This document shows positions 29,798 to 38,619 of a stretch of DNA of 64,000 bases, piece after piece. The notes beneath the pieces are model-generated. The model saw nothing but the letters and a program-made list of their open reading frames with translations. It was not told where the DNA came from and did not search any database. This DNA is from CAVUPF01 sp963743285 (GTDB lineage Bacteria > Actinomycetota > Thermoleophilia > Solirubrobacterales > 70-9). Location: NCBI GenBank assembly GCA_963743285.1, contig CAVUPF010000007.1:36280-100279 (forward strand), in the 5' to 3' direction. Positions within the stretch are counted from its first letter, which is position 1. The number at the start of each line of letters is the position of its first letter. Position numbers and translations under genes: made by a program.

Positions 29798-30142
29798 GCG
29801 ATCAATCGCGACCGCAGCGGTGAGCTGACCGGTGACGGTCGCCGCCGCGACGCCGCCAGCGCCGATCACCGAGACGGCGATCAGCGCGTTTGCGACGTAT
29901 ATAGCGCCGAGCAGGCCGCCGAGCAGGTAATACCAGCTGACGCTGAAGGTCGAGGAAAGTCCACCCGCCTTGCCGCTGAGAACGACGATCGCGGCGAGGG
30001 CAACCGCCCCGACCGTAAACGAGATGAGCGCCGCCGGCAAGTCACCAGTCGCCCTCGCCAAGCCGGCGTTGATCGGCGCCTGGAGGGCGATCAACCCGCC
30101 CGCGCCGGCGGTCAGGATGACGAGCAGGCTGCGGTGGTCCAT
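29702..30142 (-). CDS. DMT-superfamily small membrane protein (YdcZ/DUF606-like)
   Basis: A 146-residue protein of five hydrophobic helices, the half-size unit of DMT-type exporters. It opens with MDHRSLLVILTAGAGGLIALQAPINAGLARATG; the QAPINAGLA element is typical of YdcZ-type proteins. A good ribosome binding site (30152-30162) sets the ATG. Likely works as a dimer; substrate unknown. It follows polA by 43 bases and overlaps the end of the convergent FAD gene. Confidence 0.78.
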   Translation of the reverse strand: MDHRSLLVILTAGAGGLIALQAPINAGLARATGDLPAALISFTVGAVALAAIVVLSGKAGGLSSTFSVSWYYLLGGLLGAIYVANALIAVSVIGAGGVAAATVTGQLTAAVAIDRLGLFGLDQVPLSSGRIAGVVLLLVGTVLIVR

Positions 30143-30151
30143 CAGCAGCCC

Positions 30152-30162
30152 CCTCCTCCTTT
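30152..30162 (-). promoter_or_regulatory. Ribosome binding site of the YdcZ-like gene
   Basis: AAAGGAGGAGG on the minus strand, nine bases before the ATG at 30142. It excludes the earlier ATG at 30196, which overlaps the polA stop. Confidence 0.6.
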
Positions 30163-30185
30163 CCGACCGCTCTGCGTCATCGCGA

Positions 30186-32807
30186 TCACTTGGCATCGAG
30201 CCAATCCTTGCCGATCCCGACGTCGACCTCGAGCGGTGGGTCGAGCTCGTAGGCAGCGCACATCTCGCGGCGCACCAGCTCAACCGCGTCGTCCATCTCC
30301 CCCGCCGGGCCCTCGAAGAGCAGCTCGTCGTGGATCTGGAGGACCAGGCGGGTCCGCATCGCGGTTTCGGCCAGCGCCCGGTGGCAACGGACCATCGCAA
30401 CCTTGATGATGTCGGCGGCGGTCCCCTGGATCACCGTGTTGACGGCGAGCCGCTCGCCGAGGCGGCGGGTGTTGAGGTTGCCCGAGCGCAACTCGGGGAT
30501 GGCGCGGCGGCGGCCCATCAGGGTCGTCACGTAGCCGTCGGCCTGCGCTCGCTCGACGACCTCCTCGCGGAAGGCGCGGACCGCGGGGAAGCGCTCCAGG
30601 TAGCGGGCGACAAACTCCTCACCGTCCTTGCGCGGGATGTTGAGCCGATCGGCCAGACCGAACCCGGTCAGCCCGTAGACGATCCCGAAGTTGACCATCT
30701 TCGCCTTCGAGCGCTGGCCGACATCGACCTCCTCGCGAGAGATGTCAAAGACCTCCGCCGCAGTGGCGGCGTGGACGTCATCGCCAGCCCTGAAGATCTC
30801 TTTCAGCACCTCCTCCTCGGCGACCTGGGCAAGGACGCGCAGCTCGACCTGGCTGTAGTCGGCGGAGAGAAGCCGGAAGCCGCGCGCGGCGACAAAGCAG
30901 GCGCGGACCGGGCGGCCCAACTCGGTGCGGATCGGAATGTTCTGGAGGTTGGGGCTGGTGCTGGAAAGGCGGCCGGTGGCGGCTGTGGTCTGGTTGAAGG
31001 TGGTGTGGATACGGCCGGTCTCGGGATCGATCAGGTCCGGCAGCGAGTCCAGGTAGGTGTTCTTCAGCTTGGTCAACTCGCGCCAGGACTCGATCTTCTC
31101 GACGATCTCGTGCTCGTCGCGGATCTGGGCGAGAACGCGAGCGTCGGTCGAGAAGCCGGTCTTGCCGCGGCGCTTGCGGGTCAGGCCGAGCTCTTCGAAG
31201 AGAACCTGGCCGACCTGCTGCGGGGAGCCGATCGTGAACTCGTGCCCGGCCAGCTCGAAGATCTCCCCCTGGAGCGTCGCGATTCGCTCGCCGAAGCCGG
31301 CGCCGACCTCGGCGAGGCGCTCGGCGTCGAGCTTCAGCCCCTCCCGCTCCATCGCCGCCAGAACGTGGACCAGCGGCAACTCGACCCCGCGCAGCAGGGG
31401 CTCCAAATCGAGCTCCTCGAGCCGCGGCCGCTGGGCCTCCGCCAGCACCGAGACGAGGCGGGCCTCCTCGGCCGGCTCAAGACCTGTCTCGCCCTCCTCA
31501 CCCAACGAGAGCTGTCCGCCCGCCGCATCAGCGCGATCCTCCGAGCCCGACCCGGCGATGCCGATCCCGGCGTCGGCGGCCAGCTCGATCAGCTCGTAGG
31601 TCCGGCGCTGGGGCTCGAGCAGGTAGGCGGCGATCATCGTGTCGTGGGCGAGGTCAAGCTCGACCCCCTCGCGGGCGGCCGCGGCAAGCAGGCCATGGCG
31701 GCCGCCGCCGAGAGACTTCGCATCGTGGGCGAAGATCGGGCGCGCAGCCAGCGCCACGACTAGCTCGTCCAGGGTCGAGCTGCCGGTCAGGACACGATCG
31801 GCGGCGGCTGCCCAGCGCTCGCCCTCGATCGCCAGAGCCACCGGGCCGTCGGCCAGATCGGCGGGTGCCCCTTCCACGGCCTCGACCTCCAGCTCCCTCT
31901 CGACGCTGCGGCCGGGCACCGCCTCGCCCTCGGGGAGGGCTTCTTCGAGCCGTTCCATCACCGCCCTCAGCTCGAACTCGCGCATGAAGTCGCGCAGCAC
32001 ACCGCGATCGGGCTCGGTGGCCATCACCTCGCCCAGGTCGACGCCCGTATCGATCTCCTCGATCACGGTCGCGAGCCGCTTTGAGACGCGGGCGTCCTCG
32101 GCGTGCTCGAGGAGGTTCTGCTTGCGCTTGGCGCCGGAGACCTCGCCGACATTGGCCAGCACCCCCTCCAGCGAGCCGAACCTCTGCAGCAGCTGAGACG
32201 CGGTCTTCTCCCCGATCCCCGGCACGCCGGGGATGTTGTCGGAGCTGTCACCCTTCAGCCCGATCAGATCGGGCACCAACTCGGGCGGCACGCCGTAGCG
32301 CTCGACCACCGCCTCACGGTCATAGACCTTGGTCTCGGTGATGCCACGCGTGGTGCTCATCACCCGCACCCCGTCGCCGACCAGCTGGTAGACGTCGCGG
32401 TCGCCGGAAACGATCATCACCGCGATCCCCTCCTCGCGCGCCTGCCTGGCGAGCGAGGCGATCACGTCGTCGGCCTCATACCCCTCCACCCTGACGTTTG
32501 CGTAGCCAAAGGCCTCGACCAGCGGCATCAGGTGCGGCCACTGCTCGGAGAGCAGGTCGGGGCGGGGCGGTCGCTGTGCCTTGTAGAGGTCGTAGGCGAT
32601 CTCGCGCCCCGACATCCCCGCGTCCCAGGCGACGATCACCCCGGCCGGCCGGTGCTCGGCGATGATCTTGACCAGCATCGATGCCAGCCCGTAGATCGCG
32701 TTGGTGGGCTGCCCGTCGCTGGTCCCAATCGACTCCGGCAGCGCGAAGAACGCCCGGTAGGCGAGTGAGTTCCCGTCGATCAGGAAGAGCTCGCGACCGC
32801 CGCCCAC
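30186..32807 (-). CDS. polA: DNA polymerase I
   Basis: An 873-residue repair polymerase. The N-terminal 5'-3' exonuclease (LFLIDGNSLAYRAFFALPES, GYEADDVIASLA, SGDRDVYQLV, LIGLKGDSSDNIPGVPGIG) is complete. The polymerase domain shows motif A DYSQVELRVLAQ, motif B region KAKMVNFGIVYGL and motif C LQIHDELLFE. In the middle domain the acidic proofreading residues are not evident (VALAIEGE where a D-x-E would be expected), so 3'-5' editing is probably lost, as in many Gram-positive Pol I enzymes. The GTG start at 32807 overlaps the upstream stop as TAGTG. Confidence 0.95.
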   Translation of the reverse strand: MGGGRELFLIDGNSLAYRAFFALPESIGTSDGQPTNAIYGLASMLVKIIAEHRPAGVIVAWDAGMSGREIAYDLYKAQRPPRPDLLSEQWPHLMPLVEAFGYANVRVEGYEADDVIASLARQAREEGIAVMIVSGDRDVYQLVGDGVRVMSTTRGITETKVYDREAVVERYGVPPELVPDLIGLKGDSSDNIPGVPGIGEKTASQLLQRFGSLEGVLANVGEVSGAKRKQNLLEHAEDARVSKRLATVIEEIDTGVDLGEVMATEPDRGVLRDFMREFELRAVMERLEEALPEGEAVPGRSVERELEVEAVEGAPADLADGPVALAIEGERWAAAADRVLTGSSTLDELVVALAARPIFAHDAKSLGGGRHGLLAAAAREGVELDLAHDTMIAAYLLEPQRRTYELIELAADAGIGIAGSGSEDRADAAGGQLSLGEEGETGLEPAEEARLVSVLAEAQRPRLEELDLEPLLRGVELPLVHVLAAMEREGLKLDAERLAEVGAGFGERIATLQGEIFELAGHEFTIGSPQQVGQVLFEELGLTRKRRGKTGFSTDARVLAQIRDEHEIVEKIESWRELTKLKNTYLDSLPDLIDPETGRIHTTFNQTTAATGRLSSTSPNLQNIPIRTELGRPVRACFVAARGFRLLSADYSQVELRVLAQVAEEEVLKEIFRAGDDVHAATAAEVFDISREEVDVGQRSKAKMVNFGIVYGLTGFGLADRLNIPRKDGEEFVARYLERFPAVRAFREEVVERAQADGYVTTLMGRRRAIPELRSGNLNTRRLGERLAVNTVIQGTAADIIKVAMVRCHRALAETAMRTRLVLQIHDELLFEGPAGEMDDAVELVRREMCAAYELDPPLEVDVGIGKDWLDAK

Positions 32808-33238
32808 TACTGCAGCAACTCCGGCGGCGTCATCTCCTGGGGGACCTCGCGCACGTAGAAGCGACTGCGGCCGATCTCCTCTTCGCCGACGCTGATCACC
32901 GCCGCGTGGGGGCCGGTCATCGAGAAGGCGAGGCTGGTGGCCAGGGAGACGACAATGCGCTGCTCGGCGCCCTCGACGCTCCCGGGCGGGCGGCCGGCCT
33001 CGAACTGCATCGTGAACTCCTCGCCGATCACCTCGCCGTCGGGGTCTTGGACGTGGAGCGAAAGCTCGTGGCGACGGTTGGTCTCGCTCCACGGAACGTC
33101 GACGGCGAGGGCGATGCCGAAGGAGTACTCCAGTGGCAGCGACGGCAGGCGCAACTCATTCCAGCCCGCGCCGAGCGCGTAGATCTTGCCGTTGATCGCC
33201 TCGCTCGAGTCGGCAAGGATGAGGAATCCCAGGTTCAT
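32807..33238 (-). CDS. Conserved protein of unknown function (DUF6941-like)
   Basis: A 143-residue soluble protein beginning MNLGFLILADSSEAINGKIYALGAGWNELRLP, a form common in actinobacteria and without known biochemistry. The predicted fold is all beta (alternating hydrophobic strands, no membrane segment). It shares a G with the polA start in a TAGTG overlap, so it is cotranslated with polA. The family assignment is from memory of sequence style, not a search. Confidence 0.65.
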   Translation of the reverse strand: MNLGFLILADSSEAINGKIYALGAGWNELRLPSLPLEYSFGIALAVDVPWSETNRRHELSLHVQDPDGEVIGEEFTMQFEAGRPPGSVEGAEQRIVVSLATSLAFSMTGPHAAVISVGEEEIGRSRFYVREVPQEMTPPELLQ

Positions 33239-33320
33239 CGATGCCCCGATCCTAGTTCGTGGGGCAGCGCCCCTCCGGGCGGCCACAGGCGGGCGGGCCG
33301 AATCTGATTCGATAGCCGCC

Positions 33321-34787
33321 ATGGCCGTAAGCGCCCAGTACAGCGTCACGATCCGGGTCGAGCTCGACGCGCGCCAGGAGCCGCTCGGGAAGCTGACCGC
33401 CGCGATCGCCGCAGCGGGCGGGCAGCTGCAGGGCGTCGACCTGGTGCCCGGCGCCGGCAGCGAGGGCAAGCGGGTGCGCGAGTTCACGATCGACGCCCAA
33501 GACCGCGAGCACTGGGAGCGGATCCTGCGGGCGATTGGCTCGACCCGCGGCGCCAAGGTGCTCGACTACGTCGACCGCACGATGCAGATGCACCGTGGCG
33601 GCAAGATCGAGCTGCACAACAAGTACCCGCTGAAGACGCGCGACGACCTCTCGATGGCCTACACGCCTGGCGTCGCCCGTGTATGTCAGGACATCCACGC
33701 CGACCGCGCCAAGGCCTTCGAGTACACGATCAAGAAGAACACGGTCGCGGTCGTCTCTGACGGCAGCGCCGTGCTGGGGCTGGGCAACATCGGGCCGGAG
33801 GCGGCGATGCCGGTAATGGAGGGCAAGGCGATGCTGTTCAAGGAGTTCGCCGCAGTCGACGCCTTCCCGATCTGCCTCGACACCCAGAACGCCGATGAGA
33901 TCGTCAAGGCGGTGGAACTGATCGCGCCGACCTTCGGCGGCATCAATCTCGAGGACATCTCCGCCCCGCGCTGCTTTGAGATCGAGGACAGGTTGAAGGA
34001 GTCGATCGACATCCCGGTCTTCCACGACGACCAGCACGGCACCGCGGTGGTGGTGATGGCGGCGCTGTTCAACGCGCTGAAGATCGTCGGTAAGCCGATC
34101 GAGGAGCTGCGGGTGCTGGTGGTCGGGCTCGGCGCCGCCGGCGTCGCGGTGACCAAGATGATGCTCGCCTCCGGCGTCACCCACATCGTCGGCTGCGACC
34201 GCCGCGGCGCCCTCTCGACCGAGCGCGAGGACTACGTGTCGGGCGAGATGAGCTCGATCAAGCGCTGGTACGCGGAGAGCTCCAACCCTGAACGGCTCTC
34301 CGGCCAGCCAGCCGACGTGATCGAGGCCATGGACCTGTTCATCGGGCTCTCCGGCCCAGGGATCATCCCGGCGGAGGCGCTGAGCAAGATGAACGGCGAT
34401 GCGATCGTCTTCGCGATGGCCAACCCCAACCCCGAGGTGATGCCGGAGGACGCCGCCCCCTACGTGCGGATCATGGCCACCGGGCGCTCCGATTACCCAA
34501 ACCAGATCAACAACGTGCTCTGCTTCCCCGGGATCTTCCGTGGCGCACTCGACGCCGGCGCCCCGCGGATCACCGAGGAGATGAAGCTGGCGGCCGCCAA
34601 GGGGATCGCCGAGGTGGTCACCGAGGAGGACCTCTCCGAGGACTACATCATCCCCAGCGTCTTTAATCGCGAGGTCGCGCCGAAAGTGGCGCAGGCGGTG
34701 GTCGAGGAGGCCAAGCGCGCCGGCCTCGCCCGCTTCAGCGAGGAGACGGGCACCTTCTCGACGGTGGAGGTCCGACCCCCCTCGTGA
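33321..34787 (+). CDS. NAD-dependent malic enzyme with N-terminal ACT domain
   Basis: A 488-residue enzyme that decarboxylates malate to pyruvate. Residues about 8-80 form an ACT-type regulatory domain (YSVTIRVELDARQEPLGKLT). The catalytic part has the Tyr in LSMAYTPGVARVC, Lys in KAMLFKEFAAVDAFPICLDT, the metal motif FHDDQHGTAVV and the Rossmann loop VVGLGAAGVAV. An ACT-linked malic enzyme is expected to respond to an amino acid or a similar small molecule. The stop overlaps the next gene as GTGA. Confidence 0.93.
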   Translation: MAVSAQYSVTIRVELDARQEPLGKLTAAIAAAGGQLQGVDLVPGAGSEGKRVREFTIDAQDREHWERILRAIGSTRGAKVLDYVDRTMQMHRGGKIELHNKYPLKTRDDLSMAYTPGVARVCQDIHADRAKAFEYTIKKNTVAVVSDGSAVLGLGNIGPEAAMPVMEGKAMLFKEFAAVDAFPICLDTQNADEIVKAVELIAPTFGGINLEDISAPRCFEIEDRLKESIDIPVFHDDQHGTAVVVMAALFNALKIVGKPIEELRVLVVGLGAAGVAVTKMMLASGVTHIVGCDRRGALSTEREDYVSGEMSSIKRWYAESSNPERLSGQPADVIEAMDLFIGLSGPGIIPAEALSKMNGDAIVFAMANPNPEVMPEDAAPYVRIMATGRSDYPNQINNVLCFPGIFRGALDAGAPRITEEMKLAAAKGIAEVVTEEDLSEDYIIPSVFNREVAPKVAQAVVEEAKRAGLARFSEETGTFSTVEVRPPS

Positions 34788-35701
34788 AGGTCCTCCTCAG
34801 CGGGGCCAGCGGCTTCATCGGGCGGGCGCTCTGCGATGCGCTGCTGGTCCGGGGCGAGGAGGTGGTGGGGTTGACGCGCGACCCCGAGCGGGCACGCCAC
34901 ACGAACCCGAAGGTCGCCTGGCAGGCCTGGGAGCCGACCCTCGAACGGCCCCCAGCCGACGCCTTCGAGGGGGTCGAGGGCGTCGTCAACCTGCTCGGCG
35001 AGAAGATCAATCAGCGCTGGACCGACGACGCCAAGCATCAGATCATGGAGAGTCGCCGGACCGGCACCCACAACCTGGTAGGGGCGATCGCCTCGCTGGA
35101 GACCAAGCCCACGGTGCTGGTCAGCCAGTCGGCGATCGGCTACTACGGCGACCGCGGCGCGGCGATCGTCGACGAGTCCGCGGCGCCCGGCGACGGCTTC
35201 GATGCCGAGGTGGTGCAGGAGTGGGAGAAGGCGGCGCGGGAGATTGAGGCCAGCGGCGTGCGCCTGGTCGTGGTCCGCACGGGGCACGTGCTCGACCCCG
35301 GCGGCGGGCTACTTGCCCAGCTCCTGACGCCGTTTAAGCTCGGGCTCGGCGGCCCGATCGCCGGCGGCGAGCAGTACATGTCCTGGGTCCACATCGACGA
35401 CGAGGTCGGGGTCCTGCTCTGGGCACTCGACGAGGCGAAGGTGAGCGGCACCATCAACTCGACGGCGCCCAATCCGGTCACCAACCGCGAGCTGTCAAAG
35501 GCGCTGGGGCGCGCCCTCGGCCGCCCGGCCCTGGTCCCCGTCCCGGGCTTCGCCCTCGACCTGATGTTCGGCGGCGAGTTCGCCGCGGTGCTGAAGGGTG
35601 GCCAGCGGGTGGCGCCACGGCGAACGCAGGACCTCGGCTATGAGTTCGCCCACCCCGACCTCGACGAGGCGCTTCGCGACCTGCTTCCTAGCGCCGGTTG
35701 A
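34784..35701 (+). CDS. TIGR01777-type NAD-dependent epimerase
   Basis: A 305-residue SDR protein starting at GTG. The cofactor loop is GASGFIGRAL at about 6-15, and SQSAIGYYGDRG carries the Ser/Tyr region of the catalytic set; LLGEKINQRWTDDAKHQIMESR is characteristic of the YfcH/TIGR01777 family, older annotated as a SulA-like cell division inhibitor without proof. Translationally coupled to the malic enzyme gene. The C-terminus overlaps the convergent lipoprotein gene by 14 bases. Confidence 0.88.
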   Translation: MKVLLSGASGFIGRALCDALLVRGEEVVGLTRDPERARHTNPKVAWQAWEPTLERPPADAFEGVEGVVNLLGEKINQRWTDDAKHQIMESRRTGTHNLVGAIASLETKPTVLVSQSAIGYYGDRGAAIVDESAAPGDGFDAEVVQEWEKAAREIEASGVRLVVVRTGHVLDPGGGLLAQLLTPFKLGLGGPIAGGEQYMSWVHIDDEVGVLLWALDEAKVSGTINSTAPNPVTNRELSKALGRALGRPALVPVPGFALDLMFGGEFAAVLKGGQRVAPRRTQDLGYEFAHPDLDEALRDLLPSAG

Positions 35702-36188
35702 GGCGGTCGCGCACTGCTTCTCGAACTTCGCCCGATCCCCCTGATTCGCGGATCGCCTTCAGCAGGGCCGCCATCGCCGCGCGGCCCGACGGACCGCCGA
35801 CCTGCGCGATCCCCGCGGCGCTGAGGATCGGCCGCGAGAAGCGCGTCGCGGCGGGATCGAGCTCACCGATGTAGCCGACCGAGGTCGAGTCCTGAGAGGC
35901 GCGGCGGGCGTCGTAGCCGACCGCGGCGAGGCTCCACCTCGAAGCGCCCCCGGTGTCGTCGAGGCAGACGGCCCGGACCCGCAGGAGGCCCGCACGGCCG
36001 CCGCTGCGTGCAAGCTCCCGGCGGGCCTCGGCGCACATCGCCTTCCCCGCCGCCGCCTGGGCACCGTGCAGCGGTGAGCTCACGTAGACGGTCGCGGTCG
36101 CCCCTCTTGAGACTCCGCCCCCTCCCCCGCATCCGGCGAGCGCTGCGGCCAGGGCAGAGGCGAACCAGAGGGCGGTGGCGCGGCGCAC
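35688..36188 (-). CDS. Lipoprotein related to periplasmic ligand-binding proteins, apparently internally deleted
   Basis: A 166-residue lipoprotein with lipobox LAGC (Cys20). Residues about 32-130 (TVYVSSPLHG, VRAVCLDDTGG, GYIGELDPAATRFSRPILSAAGIAQV) look like the first lobe of a Leu/Ile-binding-type receptor, which normally continues for more than 200 residues. Instead the sequence passes straight to RAAMAALLKAIRESG and EAVRDRL, which resembles the C-terminal helix of the same fold. The second lobe is missing, so ligand trapping is unlikely. No ABC transporter genes are nearby. The comparison is from memory of the family. Confidence 0.65.
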   Translation of the reverse strand: MRRATALWFASALAAALAGCGGGGGVSRGATATVYVSSPLHGAQAAAGKAMCAEARRELARSGGRAGLLRVRAVCLDDTGGASRWSLAAVGYDARRASQDSTSVGYIGELDPAATRFSRPILSAAGIAQVGGPSGRAAMAALLKAIRESGGSGEVREAVRDRLNRR

Positions 36189-36214
36189 GGGCGGCGATCA
36201 TAGACTCGCCCCAG

Positions 36215-36472
36215 ATGAGAATCGGCGTGCTGACCGCGGGAGGCGATTGCCCCGGTCTGAACGCGGCGGTCCGCGCGGTTGCCCGCTCGTCGATCGAGAA
36301 CGGCGACGAAGCGCGCGGCATCCGCCCTGGCTATCGCGGACTGGCCGAGGGCGACTACACGCCACTCGACGTGCGCGGCCCCGAGGTCGTCGCGTTCCCG
36401 CTCGAGAAGGGGACGCACGTCAAGGGAGTCGACCTCGGCGTGCTCGAGATCGCCAAGCGATTCCTCACCTGA
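36215..36472 (+). pseudogene. Mini 6-phosphofructokinase: N- and C-terminal ends only
   Basis: An 85-residue reading frame. Residues 1-52 are the unmistakable start of ATP-dependent phosphofructokinase (MRIGVLTAGGDCPGLNAAVR, then GYRGLAEGD). The remaining 33 residues (VVAFPLEKGTHVKGVDLGVL, EIAKRFL) resemble the extreme C-terminus of the same enzyme. The active enzyme is about 320-360 residues, so roughly 250 residues including the catalytic Asp loop are missing in frame. It cannot be catalytically active. A start and stop are intact, so a short peptide could still be made. Confidence 0.75.
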
Positions 36473-36482
36473 GGCACCGCTC

Positions 36483-36629
36483 CTAGGGCTTCGGCTGGGC
36501 GATGCGGGTCCGGGCACCGATCAGCAGCACCGTGAAGAAGACAAGGCCGGCCACCGGGCCGCCCTCGCCGAGGGCGTAGGAGACCGTCATCGCGGCGAGC
36601 GCCAGAAAGAGCGTTACGGCCAGTCTCAT
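36483..36629 (-). CDS. 48-residue membrane protein following trpA
   Basis: A short gene of 49 codons from an ATG at 36629, 12 bases after the trpA stop. The product MRLAVTLFLALAAMTVSYAL continues with GEGGPVAGLVFFTVLLIGAR and a basic tail: two hydrophobic helices joined by a Gly-rich turn. Codon use is like its neighbours. It is probably the last gene of the trp transcription unit; function unknown. Confidence 0.55.
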   Translation of the reverse strand: MRLAVTLFLALAAMTVSYALGEGGPVAGLVFFTVLLIGARTRIAQPKP

Positions 36630-36641
36630 GCGGCGCCGATC

Positions 36642-37460
36642 CTAGCTTGCCAGGGCGACGCGCGCCTCCTGCAGGAAGGCGGCGACCGATTCCGCGGCCG
36701 TCTCCGGGGAACCCGCCTCGCCGGCGGCCCGGACCAGCCGGCTACCGATGATCACGCCGTCGGCGAGCGCTCCCACCTGGGCGGCCTGCTGCGGCGTCCC
36801 GATCCCAAAGCCGACCGCCACCGGCGCCTCGGACTCCGCCTGGGTCGCCGCCACCAGCTCGGCGAGGTCGGGCGCAAGCTCGTCGCGCTCCCCCGTAGTG
36901 CCAAGCGTGGATACGACGTAGACGAAGCCCCGGGCGAGGGCGCAAATCCTGGCGCGACGCCCCGGCGGGGTGGTCGGCGCGACCAACGGCACCGGCGCCA
37001 GCCCGGCGGCGCAGAGCGCCGCGCGGGCCTCATCCCATTCGCCGAGTGGCAGGTCGGGGACGATCACCCCGGTAGCCCCGGCCTGGGCGGCGCGGCGGGC
37101 GAACTCCGCCGCTCCCCCCTGTGCCAGCACCATGTTGGTGTAGACCATGAGGACGACCGGCACCCGGTCGGCGACCGACGCGCAGGTCTCCAGGGCGCTA
37201 TCCAGGGTGGCGCCCGCGGCCAGCGCCGCGGTCGCGGCGGCGTGGATCGTCGGGCCGTCGGCGAGGGGATCGGAGAAGGGCACGCCCAGCTCGATCAGGT
37301 CGGCGCCTGCGCCGGCGTAGGCGGCGGCGATCGCCAGCGAGGACTCGCGGTCAGGGTAGCCGGCCATCATGTAAGGCATCAACGCGGCGCGGTTCTCGGC
37401 GCGAGCAGCGTCGAAGGCCGCTGCGATCCGCCCGACCCCGGTCAGGGTCGCCTCAGCCAC
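36642..37460 (-). CDS. trpA: Tryptophan synthase alpha chain
   Basis: A 272-residue TIM barrel that splits indole-3-glycerol phosphate to indole. The catalytic Glu and Asp are in LIELGVPFSDPLADGP; GFVYVVSTLGTTG and AVGFGIGTPQQA bind the phosphate. It overlaps trpB by 8 bases, as usual for subunits of one complex. Complete. Confidence 0.96.
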   Translation of the reverse strand: MAEATLTGVGRIAAAFDAARAENRAALMPYMMAGYPDRESSLAIAAAYAGAGADLIELGVPFSDPLADGPTIHAAATAALAAGATLDSALETCASVADRVPVVLMVYTNMVLAQGGAAEFARRAAQAGATGVIVPDLPLGEWDEARAALCAAGLAPVPLVAPTTPPGRRARICALARGFVYVVSTLGTTGERDELAPDLAELVAATQAESEAPVAVGFGIGTPQQAAQVGALADGVIIGSRLVRAAGEAGSPETAAESVAAFLQEARVALAS

Positions 37461-38619
37461 CGGTCCGCTCCATCACCTCGGCCAGGTCCTTGTCGCCGCG
37501 GCCGGAGAGGCAGAGAACGTCGAAGCCGCCCCCTCCGCCGTGCTCCAGGAGCCAGGCGATCGCGTGGGCGGACTCCAGCGCCGGGATGATCCCCTCGAGG
37601 CGGGAGAGCTGGGCAAAGGCAGCCAGCGCCTGCGCGTCGGTCACCGCGTAGTAGCTGGCTCGACCTGTGTCGCGCAGCTGGGCATGCTCGGGCCCGACTC
37701 CCGGGTAGTCGAGGCCGGCGGAAACCGAGTGCGCCTCGAGGATCTGGCCCTCCTCGTTGGCGATCACCGAGGAGAGCGAGCCGTGCAGGACCCCGACCCG
37801 GCCGGCGAGCAGCGAGGCGCCGTGGCGACCGCTCTCCAAGCCCTCCCCCCCGGCCTCGACTCCGATCAGCTCTACCCCCGCGTCATTGACGAACGGGGTA
37901 AAGATCCCGATCGAGTTGGAGCCACCGCCGACGCAGGCGATCACCCGCGCGGGGAGCGCGCCCTCGGCGGCGAGCGCCTGCTCGCGCGTCTCATCGCCGA
38001 TCACCCGCTGGAGGTCGCGGACCAGCGCCGGGAACGGCGCCGGCCCAACCGCGGAGCCGATCACGTAGTGGGTCGTCTCGACGTTCGCCACCCAGTCGCG
38101 GATCGCGGCGCTTACCGCCTCCTTCAAGGTGCGAGCGCCGGCCTTGACCGGAACCACCTCGGCCCCCAGCAGCCGCATCCGGTCGACGTTGGGCGCCTGA
38201 CGGCGGATGTCTTCGGTCCCCATGTAGACGACACACTCGAGGGCGAGCAGGGCGCAGGCGGTGGCCGTCGCCACCCCGTGCTGGCCGGCGCCGGTCTCGG
38301 CGATCACCCGGGGCTTGCCCATCCTTTGCGCGAGCAGCGCCTGGCCGATCGCGTTGTTGATCTTGTGGGCGCCGGTGTGGGCGAGATCCTCCCGCTTTAG
38401 GTAGACGATGCGCCCGACTCGCTCGGTGAGCCGCTCGGCGCGGTAAAGCGGCGTCGGGCGACCGATGAAGTCTCGGTGCAGGAGGGCGAGCCTGCGTTGG
38501 AACTGCGCGTCCTCGCGCGCCTGTCGCCAGGCATCGGTCAGCTCGTCAAGCGCCCCGATCAGCGTCTCCGGCACGTAGCGGCCCCCGTAGGGTCCGAACC
38601 GCTCCTCCACCGCACTCAT
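37453..38619 (-). CDS. trpB: Tryptophan synthase beta chain
   Basis: A 388-residue PLP enzyme that condenses indole with serine. The PLP lysine is in HTGAHKINNAIGQ, the indole-channel Glu in AETGAGQHGVA, the PLP phosphate loop in CVGGGSNSIG, and the C-terminal LSGRGDKD is complete. Overlaps trpF by 4 bases and trpA by 8. Confidence 0.97.
   Translation of the reverse strand: MSAVEERFGPYGGRYVPETLIGALDELTDAWRQAREDAQFQRRLALLHRDFIGRPTPLYRAERLTERVGRIVYLKREDLAHTGAHKINNAIGQALLAQRMGKPRVIAETGAGQHGVATATACALLALECVVYMGTEDIRRQAPNVDRMRLLGAEVVPVKAGARTLKEAVSAAIRDWVANVETTHYVIGSAVGPAPFPALVRDLQRVIGDETREQALAAEGALPARVIACVGGGSNSIGIFTPFVNDAGVELIGVEAGGEGLESGRHGASLLAGRVGVLHGSLSSVIANEEGQILEAHSVSAGLDYPGVGPEHAQLRDTGRASYYAVTDAQALAAFAQLSRLEGIIPALESAHAIAWLLEHGGGGGFDVLCLSGRGDKDLAEVMERTGG

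Noticed and set aside
29970..31763. A 597-codon plus-strand open frame
   Set aside because: Antisense shadow of polA; repetitive Leu/Gly/Glu composition and no start signal.
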